A program made the position numbers and the translations under genes. The notes under the pieces are model-generated. The model did no database searches. It was not told the DNA's origin and saw only the letters and a program-made list of their open reading frames with translations. Shown here piece by piece: positions 45,280 to 52,906 of a DNA stretch of 64,000 nt. The DNA comes from Chitinibacter tainanensis DSM 15459. Its GTDB lineage: Bacteria > Pseudomonadota > Gammaproteobacteria > Burkholderiales > Chitinibacteraceae. Position 1 is the first letter of the stretch; every line of letters begins with the position of its first letter. Where the stretch lies: positions 148,917 through 212,916 of the forward strand of contig NZ_KE386952.1 of the NCBI RefSeq assembly GCF_000429785.1. The letters run 5' to 3'.

Positions 45280-45960
45280 ATGAGCCGCGACATGAAGTCG
45301 AGTCGAAACAATTCACGCAGCAGCAGCGCCCCCAAAAGTGGCGGCAGCTCAATGCTCACCGGCCTCTTGGTCGGGCTGTTTGTTGGGATCGCCATTGCCA
45401 TCGCAGTGGCGCTGTTTTTAAACGCGCGTGGTAATCCCTTCGCCAAAGATCAAACAGTACCTAGCGATGCTCTCGCCAGTGGGCCGGAAACCACCACCAG
45501 CGGCCCGGAAATCCTGCAGCCGGGCAATGGTAAAGACGCAGTGCCGGTGATCACAACGCCGCCCAAAGCCTCTGCCGCCAGCGCGGTCGCCAAGCCAGAG
45601 AGCGCCAACGCCAGCGAAGACCGTTTTGATTTCTATAAAGTCTTGCCCGAAGCTGGGGAAAAAGGCCCTGCGGCCACTCCAACTAGCAAACCTAAACCCA
45701 GCAGCAGCCCAGTGCCCGATGCAAGCAAACCAGGCTTACTGCAAGTGGGCGCCTTTCAGAATGAAAACGATGCCGACAATCTGAAAGCCAAGCTGGCGCT
45801 GATCGGGATTGAATCGCGCATTCAAACCACCGAAGTGGCCGATAAAGGCGTGTGGCACCGCGTGCGCGTAGGGCCTTTCCACGATCAAAGTGAACTTGAA
45901 CGCATTCGTGCGGTCTTGAAAACCAACGGGATTGACAGCACGATCGTCAAAGTCAATTAA
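45280..45960 (+). CDS. SPOR-domain membrane protein (FtsN-like)
   Basis: A 226-residue protein with a short basic cytoplasmic N-terminus, one membrane segment at about 25-47 (MLTGLLVGLFVGIAIAIAVA), a Pro/Ser/Ala-rich periplasmic linker and a C-terminal SPOR domain from about 148 (LLQVGAFQNENDADNLKAKL). SPOR domains bind denuded septal peptidoglycan, so a role in cell division is likely. It stands 48 bp before dsbA, a pairing common in betaproteobacteria. CGGAGA precedes ATG. Confidence 0.92.
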   Translation: MSRDMKSSRNNSRSSSAPKSGGSSMLTGLLVGLFVGIAIAIAVALFLNARGNPFAKDQTVPSDALASGPETTTSGPEILQPGNGKDAVPVITTPPKASAASAVAKPESANASEDRFDFYKVLPEAGEKGPAATPTSKPKPSSSPVPDASKPGLLQVGAFQNENDADNLKAKLALIGIESRIQTTEVADKGVWHRVRVGPFHDQSELERIRAVLKTNGIDSTIVKVN

Positions 45961-46008
45961 TAATACCTGCTGGCCGCCCGCCGCCAGGGATAGAGGAGCT
46001 GAAACCAG

Positions 46009-46668
46009 ATGTTGAAACAATGGATTAAAACCTGCCTGTTGACTGCCACCTTGCTCGCTGCTGGCACGGCCAGCGCCGCCATCACCGAAGGCAAAGAATA
46101 CAAAGCCCTCGCCAAGCCACAACCGGTGGCTGTAGCGGGCAAACAAGAAGTGATCGAGTTTTTCTGGTACGGCTGCCCACACTGCTTTGCCATCGAGCCG
46201 CATGTGGAAGCGTGGGAAGCCAAGCTGCCGAAAAACGTGAATTTCCGCCGTGTGCACGTGATGTGGGATGGCCGCAATGATCTGGAAGGCCACGCCAAAA
46301 TCTTCCTCGCACTGGAAGCCATGGGCCTGACCCGCAAGCACCAGATGGCCGTATTCAAAGCCATTCAGCAAGATCGCATCGAGCTGCGCCGCGAAGAAGC
46401 CCTGTTTGAGTGGATCGGCAAGCAAGGCATTGATGTGAATAAATTCAAAGCCAATTACAACGGCTTCTCCACCAAAGCTCAGCTGAACAAACTGAGCGCA
46501 ATGAGCCGTGATTACAATGTGGATGGCGTACCGATGTTTGTCGTGAATGGCAAATGGGTGACCAGCCCATCGATGGTGGGTAAAGAAGACGACACCATTA
46601 CCAAGGTGATCAACGAGCTGCTGGCCAAAGACAAAACCGCGCCAAAATCAGCTCCGGCTAAAAAATAA
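46009..46668 (+). CDS. dsbA: DsbA thiol:disulfide interchange protein
   Basis: A 219-residue periplasmic oxidoreductase. The signal peptide ends GTASA|AI near residue 24. The active-site CPHC lies in FFWYGCPHCFAIEP (about 56-59), and the cis-Pro loop is in VDGVPMFVVNGKW. It introduces disulfides in exported proteins, including type IV pilins. GAGGAG stands about 10 bases upstream. A strong terminator follows. Confidence 0.95.
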   Translation: MLKQWIKTCLLTATLLAAGTASAAITEGKEYKALAKPQPVAVAGKQEVIEFFWYGCPHCFAIEPHVEAWEAKLPKNVNFRRVHVMWDGRNDLEGHAKIFLALEAMGLTRKHQMAVFKAIQQDRIELRREEALFEWIGKQGIDVNKFKANYNGFSTKAQLNKLSAMSRDYNVDGVPMFVVNGKWVTSPSMVGKEDDTITKVINELLAKDKTAPKSAPAKK

Positions 46669-46687
46669 GCCCAAGCTCACGCCAAAC

Positions 46688-46713
46688 AAAAGCCACCGCA
46701 TGCGGTGGCTTTT
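46688..46713. terminator. Palindromic terminator after dsbA
   Basis: AAAAGCCACCGCATGCGGTGGCTTTT is a full palindrome with a T-run, placed between the convergent dsbA and cyclase genes and able to act in both directions. Confidence 0.85.
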
Positions 46714-46744
46714 GTGTTTTCAGGCTCACGGCAAGAGCCTTGAC

Positions 46745-47533
46745 CTATACCTCGCGGTAGGTTTTCTTATCAGCCGATTTCATTTTTTCGTATTCATTGC
46801 GCAAGATGCACACCAGCTCGCCCTCACCGATCCCCCGCACTGTCACTTCGCGGGTTAACAGGTAATCGGTAAAAAACGGTGTGGTACGCTCATCATCCAG
46901 ATCAAAACCGCGGCGATTAAAGGCAAAGGTAATACCGGGTAGCTTTTGCAGCCGCGCAGCCATATTGATGCACGAGCCCACATAATCATTGCCTTCCCCG
47001 ACCGAATACACAGTGCCTCGCGCTAAACCGACACGCAAGCGGTGCGGTGGCTCGGCTACTTTGGATTTCAGATTGGGCAGAAATTCGTGATGGTATTTTT
47101 TGCAAATACTGTAGCTACTGGCAACCACATTGCGCATGGCCGCTTGCGAGAGGCCACGGCAGCCCCATAAAACCAGCAGGCCATCGCCCAGAAACTTGGT
47201 AAAGAACGGCAAGGGGCACCACAGCGCCACGCCTTCGGCCTCATCTTTTTGCTTCATTTCATTGCGCAGCTCATTCATCAGCCAGCTGAGAAACGGGTGC
47301 AAGAAACTGGGTACGGATAAGTGTGGGTCAATCTGGTTGCAGAATTGGGTAAAGCCTTCCAGATCAAACACCGCCGCGATCGCGTCGGTGGATTTAGATT
47401 CCAGCGACAAATCGCCCAAGCCCAGCATCGAGGCATTAAATTGCTCGAAAGATTCATGCTTCAGCAGTTTACGCCGCTGGCCATCAATCTCGGTGCGGAC
47501 ATAATCACTGCTGCGGGGCTTGTAGGTGGGCAT
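46745..47533 (-). CDS. Class III nucleotidyl cyclase domain protein
   Basis: A 262-residue protein whose bulk is a cyclase homology domain. VFDLEGFTQFCN carries the first metal Asp, FTKFLGDGLLVLWG the second Asp, and VGSCINMAARLQ the transition-state Asn/Arg pair. It lacks any membrane segment or known sensor domain, so it is a cytoplasmic single-domain enzyme of adenylate or guanylate cyclase type, possibly degenerate. Substrate specificity is not clear. The N-terminal 50 residues are unrecognised. Confidence 0.82.
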   Translation of the reverse strand: MPTYKPRSSDYVRTEIDGQRRKLLKHESFEQFNASMLGLGDLSLESKSTDAIAAVFDLEGFTQFCNQIDPHLSVPSFLHPFLSWLMNELRNEMKQKDEAEGVALWCPLPFFTKFLGDGLLVLWGCRGLSQAAMRNVVASSYSICKKYHHEFLPNLKSKVAEPPHRLRVGLARGTVYSVGEGNDYVGSCINMAARLQKLPGITFAFNRRGFDLDDERTTPFFTDYLLTREVTVRGIGEGELVCILRNEYEKMKSADKKTYREV

Positions 47534-47674
47534 AGCAGATCATGCAGAACGTGTAACAGCCGTTGATGATAAAGCCTGCGCAGCGGAATCGAAAGTCATT
47601 CCAGCGCACTGTGCTAAACACCTGCACCGCTGAATGCCACGAAGCCACCGCGGCGATGGCCAGCTTGGCAAATA

Positions 47675-47723
47675 GGGTATTGCCCCCTAAACATTATTTG
47701 ATAATAGCTAGCGAGCGATACCC
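47675..47723. repeat. 49-bp end-conserved element, copy 10
   Basis: GGGTAT...ATACCC, 49 bp, with ATTAT-ttg-ATAAT symmetric about the centre. It begins 14 bp beyond the stop of the Ser-rich gene on the minus strand. Confidence 0.88.
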
Positions 47724-47737
47724 TGCCATACACTCAC

Positions 47738-48334
47738 CTAAACCTGCGTCTCAACCATATTGCCACGGGGGCCGCCGGTAGGCAGCTGGCTTTGAAAAGC
47801 GGAGAGGAAATCCTGCAACGAAGCCTGGCTACTATCGCCTCCCAAGGCCTGCACCAGCGCACTAAAGCTGCTTTGCAACTCACTCACGCTGTCGTCGCTA
47901 CTGCCCGCGCTTACCTTTTGCAGCAGGCTTTGCAGATCAGCCGCCATATCGGGCTTGCCGCCCCCCATTCTGCCCGCCACGGACATCGAGTCGCCCTCCG
48001 CCTCTGCGCCTTGGCTTTGTGCGCGCATCGACTGCATCAGCGTTTGCATAAACTGCCCCAGCGCCTGCTGGACGCTGCTGGTGGCGCTACTGCTGTCGGT
48101 GCTGTCACTACTGCTGGCAGCACTGGTGGAGCTACTGGTACTGCTGGCCCCATCCAGATTCAGCCCCAACTGCTGTAGCGCCGAACTAATGGCCGACTGC
48201 AGCTTGCCGCCCCGCTCGCCCGCCGGCGGTGGGCCGGGTGGGGGTGCTGGGCGGGAGCCACGGGTTTCACTGCTGCTACTGACCGAACTGAGCTGACTTA
48301 GCCAGCTACTATTACTCACACTGGAGATACTCAT
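47738..48334 (-). CDS. Ser/Gln-rich hypothetical protein, probable Cpx-like regulon member
   Basis: A 198-residue low-complexity protein that I do not recognise. A Ser-rich start (MSISSVSNSSWLSQLSSVSS) is followed by a proline block (RPAPPPGPPPAGERGG), a long Ser/Ala/Thr stretch, and two helical repeats near the end (DLQSLLQKVSAGSSDDSVSE and SLQDFLSAFQSQLP). There is no clear signal peptide or membrane span. GGGAG precedes ATG 48334. A three-part CpxR-type repeat lies 111-135 bp upstream, matching that beside the response-regulator gene. Confidence 0.7.
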   Translation of the reverse strand: MSISSVSNSSWLSQLSSVSSSSETRGSRPAPPPGPPPAGERGGKLQSAISSALQQLGLNLDGASSTSSSTSAASSSDSTDSSSATSSVQQALGQFMQTLMQSMRAQSQGAEAEGDSMSVAGRMGGGKPDMAADLQSLLQKVSAGSSDDSVSELQSSFSALVQALGGDSSQASLQDFLSAFQSQLPTGGPRGNMVETQV

Positions 48335-48444
48335 GATGAACTCCCAAAAAATAAACACAGCCCGCCGGGCATGGCCGCCCGGCCTAGGCAGCCAGGCCTA
48401 AGCAAATCATCGGCCAAAACCTGCCAAATTCAGCCCTGCAAGGT

Positions 48445-48469
48445 GTAAAAGCGGGTAAAGCTGGGTTAA
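48445..48469. promoter_or_regulatory. CpxR-type direct repeat upstream of the Ser-rich gene
   Basis: GTAAA (48445-48449), N5, GTAAA (48455-48459), N5, GTTAA (48465-48469). The first two units fit the known E. coli CpxR consensus GTAAA-N5-GTAAA exactly. Read by eye. Confidence 0.6.
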
Positions 48470-48645
48470 GGTCACGCGGCCTGCTCCTGTTTGGGCCGGG
48501 CATAATCTGCTACGACGCCCGTTCAAACCGCTATTTCAGGCCCATGCTGCGGCGCTAGCCCGCCCGCGGCAGCAAGGCGGCAAGGCGGAGCGGCAACTTT
48601 GCCGCCCCGTCTACCCCAGCGCCAACAGCGCTTGGCCCGCCGAAA

Positions 48646-48677
48646 TAAAAAAAGCAGCGGCAAAATTCACCGCTGCC
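48646..48677 (-). terminator. Terminator after the Spy-like gene
   Basis: On the minus strand GCAGCGG and its complement CCGCTGC form a stem with an A/T-rich loop, followed by TTTTTTT. Confidence 0.8.
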
Positions 48678-48724
48678 CAAGGTCGCCAAGCGACCACACG
48701 AAGAAAACCAGCCCTGCCGACGTA

Positions 48725-49159
48725 TCAATGCCCGCGCGCTTGTGGCGGGCGCGCCAAATTGGCACGGGCTTGCTCTTGCTGCGCGGGGGTCAGCAAGGCA
48801 TAAATCTGCTGCTCTAGCGCCAGATGAGCCAGCATGGCCCCGGCCTGCTTGGCTTGGTGCTGGGCGATCAGCACCCGCGCTGCCTGCGAATCGAATTGGG
48901 GTGCGATAATGAGCGCGGTCAGCTCTGGGTTGGGTTGCGGTTTGGCTGGCGGCTGCTGCTTGGCCAGCAAGGCCTGTAACTGACTTTGCTGGCTGGCGCT
49001 GAGTACGATGCCATGCAGCAGCGGGCTGCGTGGTGGGTGCATCTGCCCTTGAGCGGGCGGCTCGGGCGGCATGGCCAGCGCCGAAGTGGGGGTCGCCACG
49101 GCACTTAAGGTGGTCAGCAAGACCGATAACAGGGCAGTACGGGAAGTAGAAACAGGCAT
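48725..49159 (-). CDS. Spy/CpxP-like periplasmic protein
   Basis: A 144-residue exported protein. The signal peptide (from MPVSTSRTALLSVLL) ends near TSALA. A Pro/Met/His-rich linker (PPEPPAQGQMHPPRSP) follows, then two LTxxQ-like motifs, LSASQQSQLQALL and LLTPAQQEQA, separated by a helical ISQH-type segment. This is the Spy/CpxP layout: chaperones that restrain the CpxA sensor or guard unfolded envelope proteins. GGAG precedes ATG 49159. It diverges from the response regulator gene over about 157 bp carrying CpxR-type sites. Confidence 0.82.
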   Translation of the reverse strand: MPVSTSRTALLSVLLTTLSAVATPTSALAMPPEPPAQGQMHPPRSPLLHGIVLSASQQSQLQALLAKQQPPAKPQPNPELTALIIAPQFDSQAARVLIAQHQAKQAGAMLAHLALEQQIYALLTPAQQEQARANLARPPQARGH

Positions 49160-49234
49160 GATGAGCTCCAGACTGCGTTCCGGCCCCTGCCGGATCACGT
49201 GTACTTAGTCTGCGTGGCTCGCACGTTAATGGCG

Positions 49235-49260
49235 GTTAAAGAGATGTAAAAAGCCGTAAA
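49235..49260. promoter_or_regulatory. CpxR-type direct repeat in the divergent spy-like / cpxR-like promoter region
   Basis: GTTAAA (49235), GTAAA (49246-49250), N5, GTAAA (49256-49260). The last two match the CpxR consensus exactly. The placement predicts joint control of the chaperone gene and autoregulation of the two-component pair. Confidence 0.65.
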
Positions 49261-49316
49261 GGTCGGCAAAGGCCGCGCATAAATCCGCTATCCTGAGCAC
49301 AAACAAGGGGAACACC

Positions 49317-50000
49317 ATGCCAGCCGCCGTGTTATTAGTGGATGATGATGTCGAGCTAGTCAGCCTGCTGCGCGAATATTTGCAGCAAGAGGGTTTTCGC
49401 GTAGGCGTGGCCCATGATGGCCTCAGTGGCGCGCAGGCCGCGCTATCGGGCGAGTATGCAATTGCCGTGCTGGATATCATGATGCCGCAGCTCAACGGCA
49501 TCGAGACGCTACGCAAAATTCGCAGCCTGAGTAATCTGCCGGTGATCTTACTCACCGCGATGGGCGACGACGCCGACCGGATTATTGGCCTCGAGCTTGG
49601 CGCGGATGATTATGTGCCCAAGCCCAGCTCAGCCCGCGAAATCACCGCCCGCATTCGAGCGATTTTGCGCCGTAGCCAGCAAACCGCCAGCCCGACGGTG
49701 CTCAAAATTGGCCAGCTGGAAATCTGGCCGGGCGAGCGCCGGGCCAGCTGGGCGGGTCAGCCACTGGCGCTCACCAGCACCGAATACAGCTTGCTGGAAG
49801 TACTCGCTCAGCATGCCGGCCGGCCGGTGAGCAAAGAGCAGCTATCGCAACTGGGCTTGGGCCGACCGCTGGCGCGTTTTGATCGCAGCATTGATGTGCA
49901 CCTCAGCAGCATCCGGCAAAAACTGGGGCTGTTGCCCGATGGCCGCTCCTGCATCCAGACCGTGTACCGGCAGGGCTATCAGCTGCTGCGGGAGGCCTAA
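49317..50000 (+). CDS. CpxR-like OmpR-family response regulator
   Basis: A 227-residue regulator. The receiver has acidic residues in LLVDDDVELV, the acceptor Asp in AVLDIMMPQLNG, LLTAMG and the Lys in DDYVPKPSS. The C-terminal winged helix has LTSTEYSLLEVLAQHAGRPV, and the recognition region is FDRSIDVHLSSIRQKLG. It is followed by the kinase gene with a TAATG overlap. Its adjacency to a Spy-like gene and CpxR-type boxes supports a Cpx-like role. Confidence 0.9.
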   Translation: MPAAVLLVDDDVELVSLLREYLQQEGFRVGVAHDGLSGAQAALSGEYAIAVLDIMMPQLNGIETLRKIRSLSNLPVILLTAMGDDADRIIGLELGADDYVPKPSSAREITARIRAILRRSQQTASPTVLKIGQLEIWPGERRASWAGQPLALTSTEYSLLEVLAQHAGRPVSKEQLSQLGLGRPLARFDRSIDVHLSSIRQKLGLLPDGRSCIQTVYRQGYQLLREA

Positions 50001-51097
50001 TGGGGCGGCTATTTTGGAAGTTTTTCGGCTTTTTATTTCTGGCGCAGCTGATCACCATTTTTGCGGTGGGCCTCACTTTCTGGCTGCGCGCACCAGCCGA
50101 CTGGCGACACCCGCCGCCACCCGCCGCCCATGCTGGCAGCGATCACCCCCAGCCTCCGCCACCGCCACCGCCAGCGAGACCACCGCATCGGGTACCGCTG
50201 GAAGCCATGATCGGCGGCGTACTCACCAGCCTGCTGTCGGCGGCGCTGCTCGCGCGCTATGTCGCCAAGCCGATTCGCGCCCTGCGCGAAGCCTTTGCCA
50301 ATGCCGCCGCCGGCGAGCTGAACTTGCGCATCGGCGGGCCACTGGCACGGCGAAATGATGAATTGGCTGATCTGGCGCGTGATTACGACCAGATGGCCGA
50401 GCAACTACAAGCCCTGCTCAGCGGCCAACGCCGCTTGCTGCACGATGTATCGCACGAGTTGCGCTCGCCGCTCGCGCGGCTACAGCTGGCCATCGGGCTG
50501 GCGCAACAAAACCCAGCGCGGCAGGCCGACGCACTGCCGCGCATCGAGCGGGAAGCCCAGCGCATGAATCAATTGCTGGGCGAATTGCTCACCTTATCGC
50601 GACTGGAAGCACGCGTGAGCGAGCCACGCCAATGGCTGGATTGGCAGCAGCTGCTGAATGAATTGATTGAAGACGCCCGCTTTGAGGCCCAGGCCAAGGC
50701 GCAGATGATCGAGTGGCACAGCAGCGGGGCTGCGGGGGTGTGGGGTGATCCGGAGTTGCTGCGCCGGGCAGCGGAAAATATTTTGCGTAATGCGATACGC
50801 TATAGCCCGCCGGAAAGCGTGATTCAGGTGAATTTGCAGGCGGTAGCCGGCGGCCATCAGCTCAGCATTAGCGATCAAGGCCCGGGTGTCACGCCCACTC
50901 AGCTCGCGCAAATTTTTGCACCGTTTTACCGCACCGAAGCCGGCCAGACTAGCGGCTTTGGCCTAGGGCTCGCGATTGCCGAGCGGGTAGTAACCGCTCA
51001 TGGCGGGCAAATCTGGGCCGAGAATGCCACCATCACGGGTTTGATCGTGCACATTCGTTTGCCGGCGGCTGCGCCGGCGAGCGAGGTAGATACATAG
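50000..51097 (+). CDS. CpxA-like sensor histidine kinase with a short Pro/His-rich sensor loop
   Basis: A 365-residue kinase. Membrane segment 1 is at about 8-30. A periplasmic loop of only about 40 residues is dominated by Pro and His (residues about 36-68, with PPPPPPPARPPHR). Membrane segment 2 is at about 71-92, then HAMP. The H-box is DVSHELRSPLARLQ (His near 152). The ATPase has NILRNAIRYSPPES, DQGPGVTPTQL and GFGLGLAIAERV. E. coli CpxA has a much larger folded sensor. The loop might bind metal or partner proteins. It is coupled to the regulator gene by TAATG. Confidence 0.9.
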   Translation: MGRLFWKFFGFLFLAQLITIFAVGLTFWLRAPADWRHPPPPAAHAGSDHPQPPPPPPPARPPHRVPLEAMIGGVLTSLLSAALLARYVAKPIRALREAFANAAAGELNLRIGGPLARRNDELADLARDYDQMAEQLQALLSGQRRLLHDVSHELRSPLARLQLAIGLAQQNPARQADALPRIEREAQRMNQLLGELLTLSRLEARVSEPRQWLDWQQLLNELIEDARFEAQAKAQMIEWHSSGAAGVWGDPELLRRAAENILRNAIRYSPPESVIQVNLQAVAGGHQLSISDQGPGVTPTQLAQIFAPFYRTEAGQTSGFGLGLAIAERVVTAHGGQIWAENATITGLIVHIRLPAAAPASEVDT

Positions 51098-51100
51098 GCT

Positions 51101-51149
51101 AGGTATCAAGCTGAAACCATTATTTAGCAATGGTTTTAACGTAATACCC
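51101..51149. repeat. 49-bp end-conserved element, copy 11
   Basis: AGGTAT...ATACCC, 49 bp, 3 bp after the kinase stop. The inner arms AAACCATT and AATGGTTT are an 8-bp perfect inverted repeat exactly symmetric about the centre. Confidence 0.9.
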
Positions 51150-51151
51150 AT

Positions 51152-51182
51152 AAAAAAAGCCCTGCAGCGCAGGGCTTTTTTT
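51152..51182. terminator. Bidirectional terminator after the CpxA-like gene
   Basis: AAAAAAAGCCCTGC-agc-GCAGGGCTTTTTTT perfect palindrome, between the convergent kinase gene and the 75-residue gene. It directly follows a 49-bp element. Confidence 0.92.
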
Positions 51183-51187
51183 ATCGC

Positions 51188-51415
51188 TTAGTGCAGTACC
51201 ACATCTTCGTCGATGCGCACCAGATCATTCAGGTATTCGTAGGTTTTTTCGCCTTTAGGCCAGCAGACCCGTGCGCGGTCGCCTTCGATTTTCAGCACGC
51301 GGCCATCGTAGCGTTCGGCGGTAAAGCGGCCGGCGAGGTTAACGCGAGCATTCACTGGCAGCTCGTTTGCCACGCCGGAAAATCGTTCGATCAGTGATGA
51401 GATCAGCATTAACAT
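51188..51415 (-). CDS. Hypothetical protein, 75 aa
   Basis: I do not recognise it. After a short hydrophobic start (MLMLISSLIERFSG) the sequence is beta-rich, with ARVNLAGRFTAERYDGRVLK and ARVCWPKGEKTYEYLNDLVR, resembling a small SH3-like or Tudor-like barrel. AGGAG precedes ATG 51415. Upstream, GTAGTTGA (51451-51458) and TCAACTAC (51491-51498) form an 8-bp inverted repeat spaced by 32 bp, perhaps an operator. Confidence 0.72.
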   Translation of the reverse strand: MLMLISSLIERFSGVANELPVNARVNLAGRFTAERYDGRVLKIEGDRARVCWPKGEKTYEYLNDLVRIDEDVVLH

Positions 51416-51584
51416 GATGGGCTCCTGGGTAGTCGGTGACGACTGTTTGTGTAGTTGATGCACGTATATTATGCGCATTTACTACGTAACTCAACTACAT
51501 TTTATTGTCATTTTTACCCAGATGACCAACGGCGCTATGGCGCATACTGCTTGGATCACTTCTTCAGCCCTCTCCTGCGAGGTT

Positions 51585-52748
51585 TCATTCCGCCTGCTGT
51601 AGTGATTCCTGCAAATGCTGAATGATGCCGCTCAAGCGATTTTGCAGCCCGCTTTCATCGCTATAGCTGGTGGCGATTTGCTCCCAGGTATCGCGCACGA
51701 TATTCAGTAGCACCGCCTCTTGCGCATCGCTTAGACCCAGCCCGGCAAAGGCGCGTTCCAGCTGCATCATGCCGTTACTAAAACTGATACCGCGGTTTTG
51801 ATTCGATAAGCGCTGTTGCTGATCGAGGCTATCAAGCGCGGCGGTCAGCGATTGAATCGAGCGCAGCACTGTTTCTTGGCGGCGCAAGGCGGTTTGGGTG
51901 ATATCGATGGCTTTCAAGCTGGTATCGGCAGCCTCAATCAGGATGGCCAGATTGTCGCGCAAGCGGCCGCAGCGCTCGGTATCGTCGGTAGGCAGATTAT
52001 TGATGATAAGCCGCACCTGCTGAAAATGGATGGAGAGCCGGTTACTAAATTGCACTACCCGCTCCATCGAAGACATCCGCTGCAAAATCGCGGTTTCCAG
52101 CTGGCTGGCCGGGCCATGCATATTCAGGGCATACAATTGCTGCCGATCCATCACCCCCACGACGGCTTCAAGCTCAAAGCCGCGAATCGCCTCGATAATC
52201 TGCCGGCACAAGGCCTGCGGAGTGCGGGCACTGTTAAAGGCTTTCAGCGCCTGCAGCAGTGCGCCGGTTTCGCCGACGCTGCTCATGGCGGTAAAGGCAG
52301 TTTGAGTGGCAAATTGCAGCTGCGACTGCATCAGCGCCCGATCGGTGGATTGCTGCAGCATGTGCGCGAGCTGGGTTTTCAGCAATTTGGGATCGAGCGG
52401 TTTGGTGATAAAGCTTTGCCCCCCCACGTCGTACACTTGCAGCAGCTCATCCAGATATTCGCTGCCGGACATCATCATCACCGGAATCGCCTGCCAGCGT
52501 GGATCGGCGCGCATGGCCTGACAAAGACCCAAGCCGTCGAGGATCGGCATTTTGATGTCGGTGAGCACCGCCGCGACCGGCTCTTGCTCCAACACCGCCA
52601 AAGCCAGCTGACCATGCTTGGCGGTGAGCACCCGATATTCGCTGCTGAGGTATTCCTGCACCAGCTGCAAGATCAGCCGATCATCATCCACCACCAGCAC
52701 CAGCGGCAATGGCTCTGCCGCGCCACCCTGCTCCAGAAACAAATCCAT
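51585..52748 (-). CDS. Response regulator with unrecognised C-terminal output region
   Basis: A 387-residue protein: receiver domain at about 15-130 (LVLVVDDDRLILQLV, acceptor in VLTDIKMPILDGLG, MMMSGS, FITKPLDP), then a long helical region. Its middle (GFELEAVVGVMDRQQLYAL) looks like a compact alpha/beta, perhaps GAF-like, sensor, and its end is coiled coil (LTAALDSLDQQQRLSNQNRG). No DNA-binding, GGDEF or kinase motif is present. AGGGG precedes ATG. Regulation may be by protein interaction. It lies downstream of the radical SAM gene. Confidence 0.82.
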   Translation of the reverse strand: MDLFLEQGGAAEPLPLVLVVDDDRLILQLVQEYLSSEYRVLTAKHGQLALAVLEQEPVAAVLTDIKMPILDGLGLCQAMRADPRWQAIPVMMMSGSEYLDELLQVYDVGGQSFITKPLDPKLLKTQLAHMLQQSTDRALMQSQLQFATQTAFTAMSSVGETGALLQALKAFNSARTPQALCRQIIEAIRGFELEAVVGVMDRQQLYALNMHGPASQLETAILQRMSSMERVVQFSNRLSIHFQQVRLIINNLPTDDTERCGRLRDNLAILIEAADTSLKAIDITQTALRRQETVLRSIQSLTAALDSLDQQQRLSNQNRGISFSNGMMQLERAFAGLGLSDAQEAVLLNIVRDTWEQIATSYSDESGLQNRLSGIIQHLQESLQQAE

Positions 52749-52847
52749 GCTGCGCCCCTTGTTGAATCAGTGCTTTCAGCCTAGACCATGCCTAGGTGAA
52801 GGATAGGTCGATGTTGCAATGCGGCAGACCCAAGGGCGTAAAATGCA

Positions 52848-52882
52848 AAAAGCCTAGAGGTATATCCCTCTAGGCTTTTCTA
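52848..52882. terminator. Bidirectional hairpin overlapping a 49-bp element
   Basis: AAAAGCCTAGAGG and CCTCTAGGCTTTT flank a short loop, with A-run and T-run at the two sides, between the radical SAM gene and the response regulator gene. The left end of element copy 12 lies in its loop. Confidence 0.75.
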
Positions 52883-52906
52883 AACATTGGATAGCAAGCA
52901 ATACCC
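52858..52906. repeat. 49-bp end-conserved element, copy 12
   Basis: AGGTAT...ATACCC, 49 bp. It ends one base before the complement of the TAG stop of the radical SAM gene. CTAG occurs on both sides in this copy only, so it is not a general target duplication. Confidence 0.88.

Larger units (their letters stand above)
48335..48724. other. Intergenic region between the Ser-rich and Spy-like genes
   Basis: About 390 bp with no plausible ORF. It contains the Ser-rich gene leader with GC-rich hairpins (GCCGGGC/GCCCGGC near 48367-48386), the CpxR-type repeat at 48445-48469, a GC-rich segment and the terminator of the Spy-like gene at 48646-48677. Confidence 0.6.

Noticed and set aside
45003-45280. 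tRNA-Thr as an integration site for a mobile element
   Set aside because: No integrase, no duplicated tRNA 3-prime end and ordinary core genes on both sides.
46722-46740. AGGCTC/GAGCCT hairpin as terminator of the cyclase gene
   Set aside because: The stem is only 6 bp and there is no T-run on the minus strand; the dsbA palindrome beside it can serve both genes.
46704-46752. Possible extra 49-bp element ending at ATACC near 46747
   Set aside because: No GGTAT stands 49 bp to the left; the spot is the dsbA terminator.
51816-52784. Plus-strand ORF of 322 codons opposite the response-regulator gene
   Set aside because: His/Gln-rich shadow of a real receiver-domain gene; no RBS or domain.
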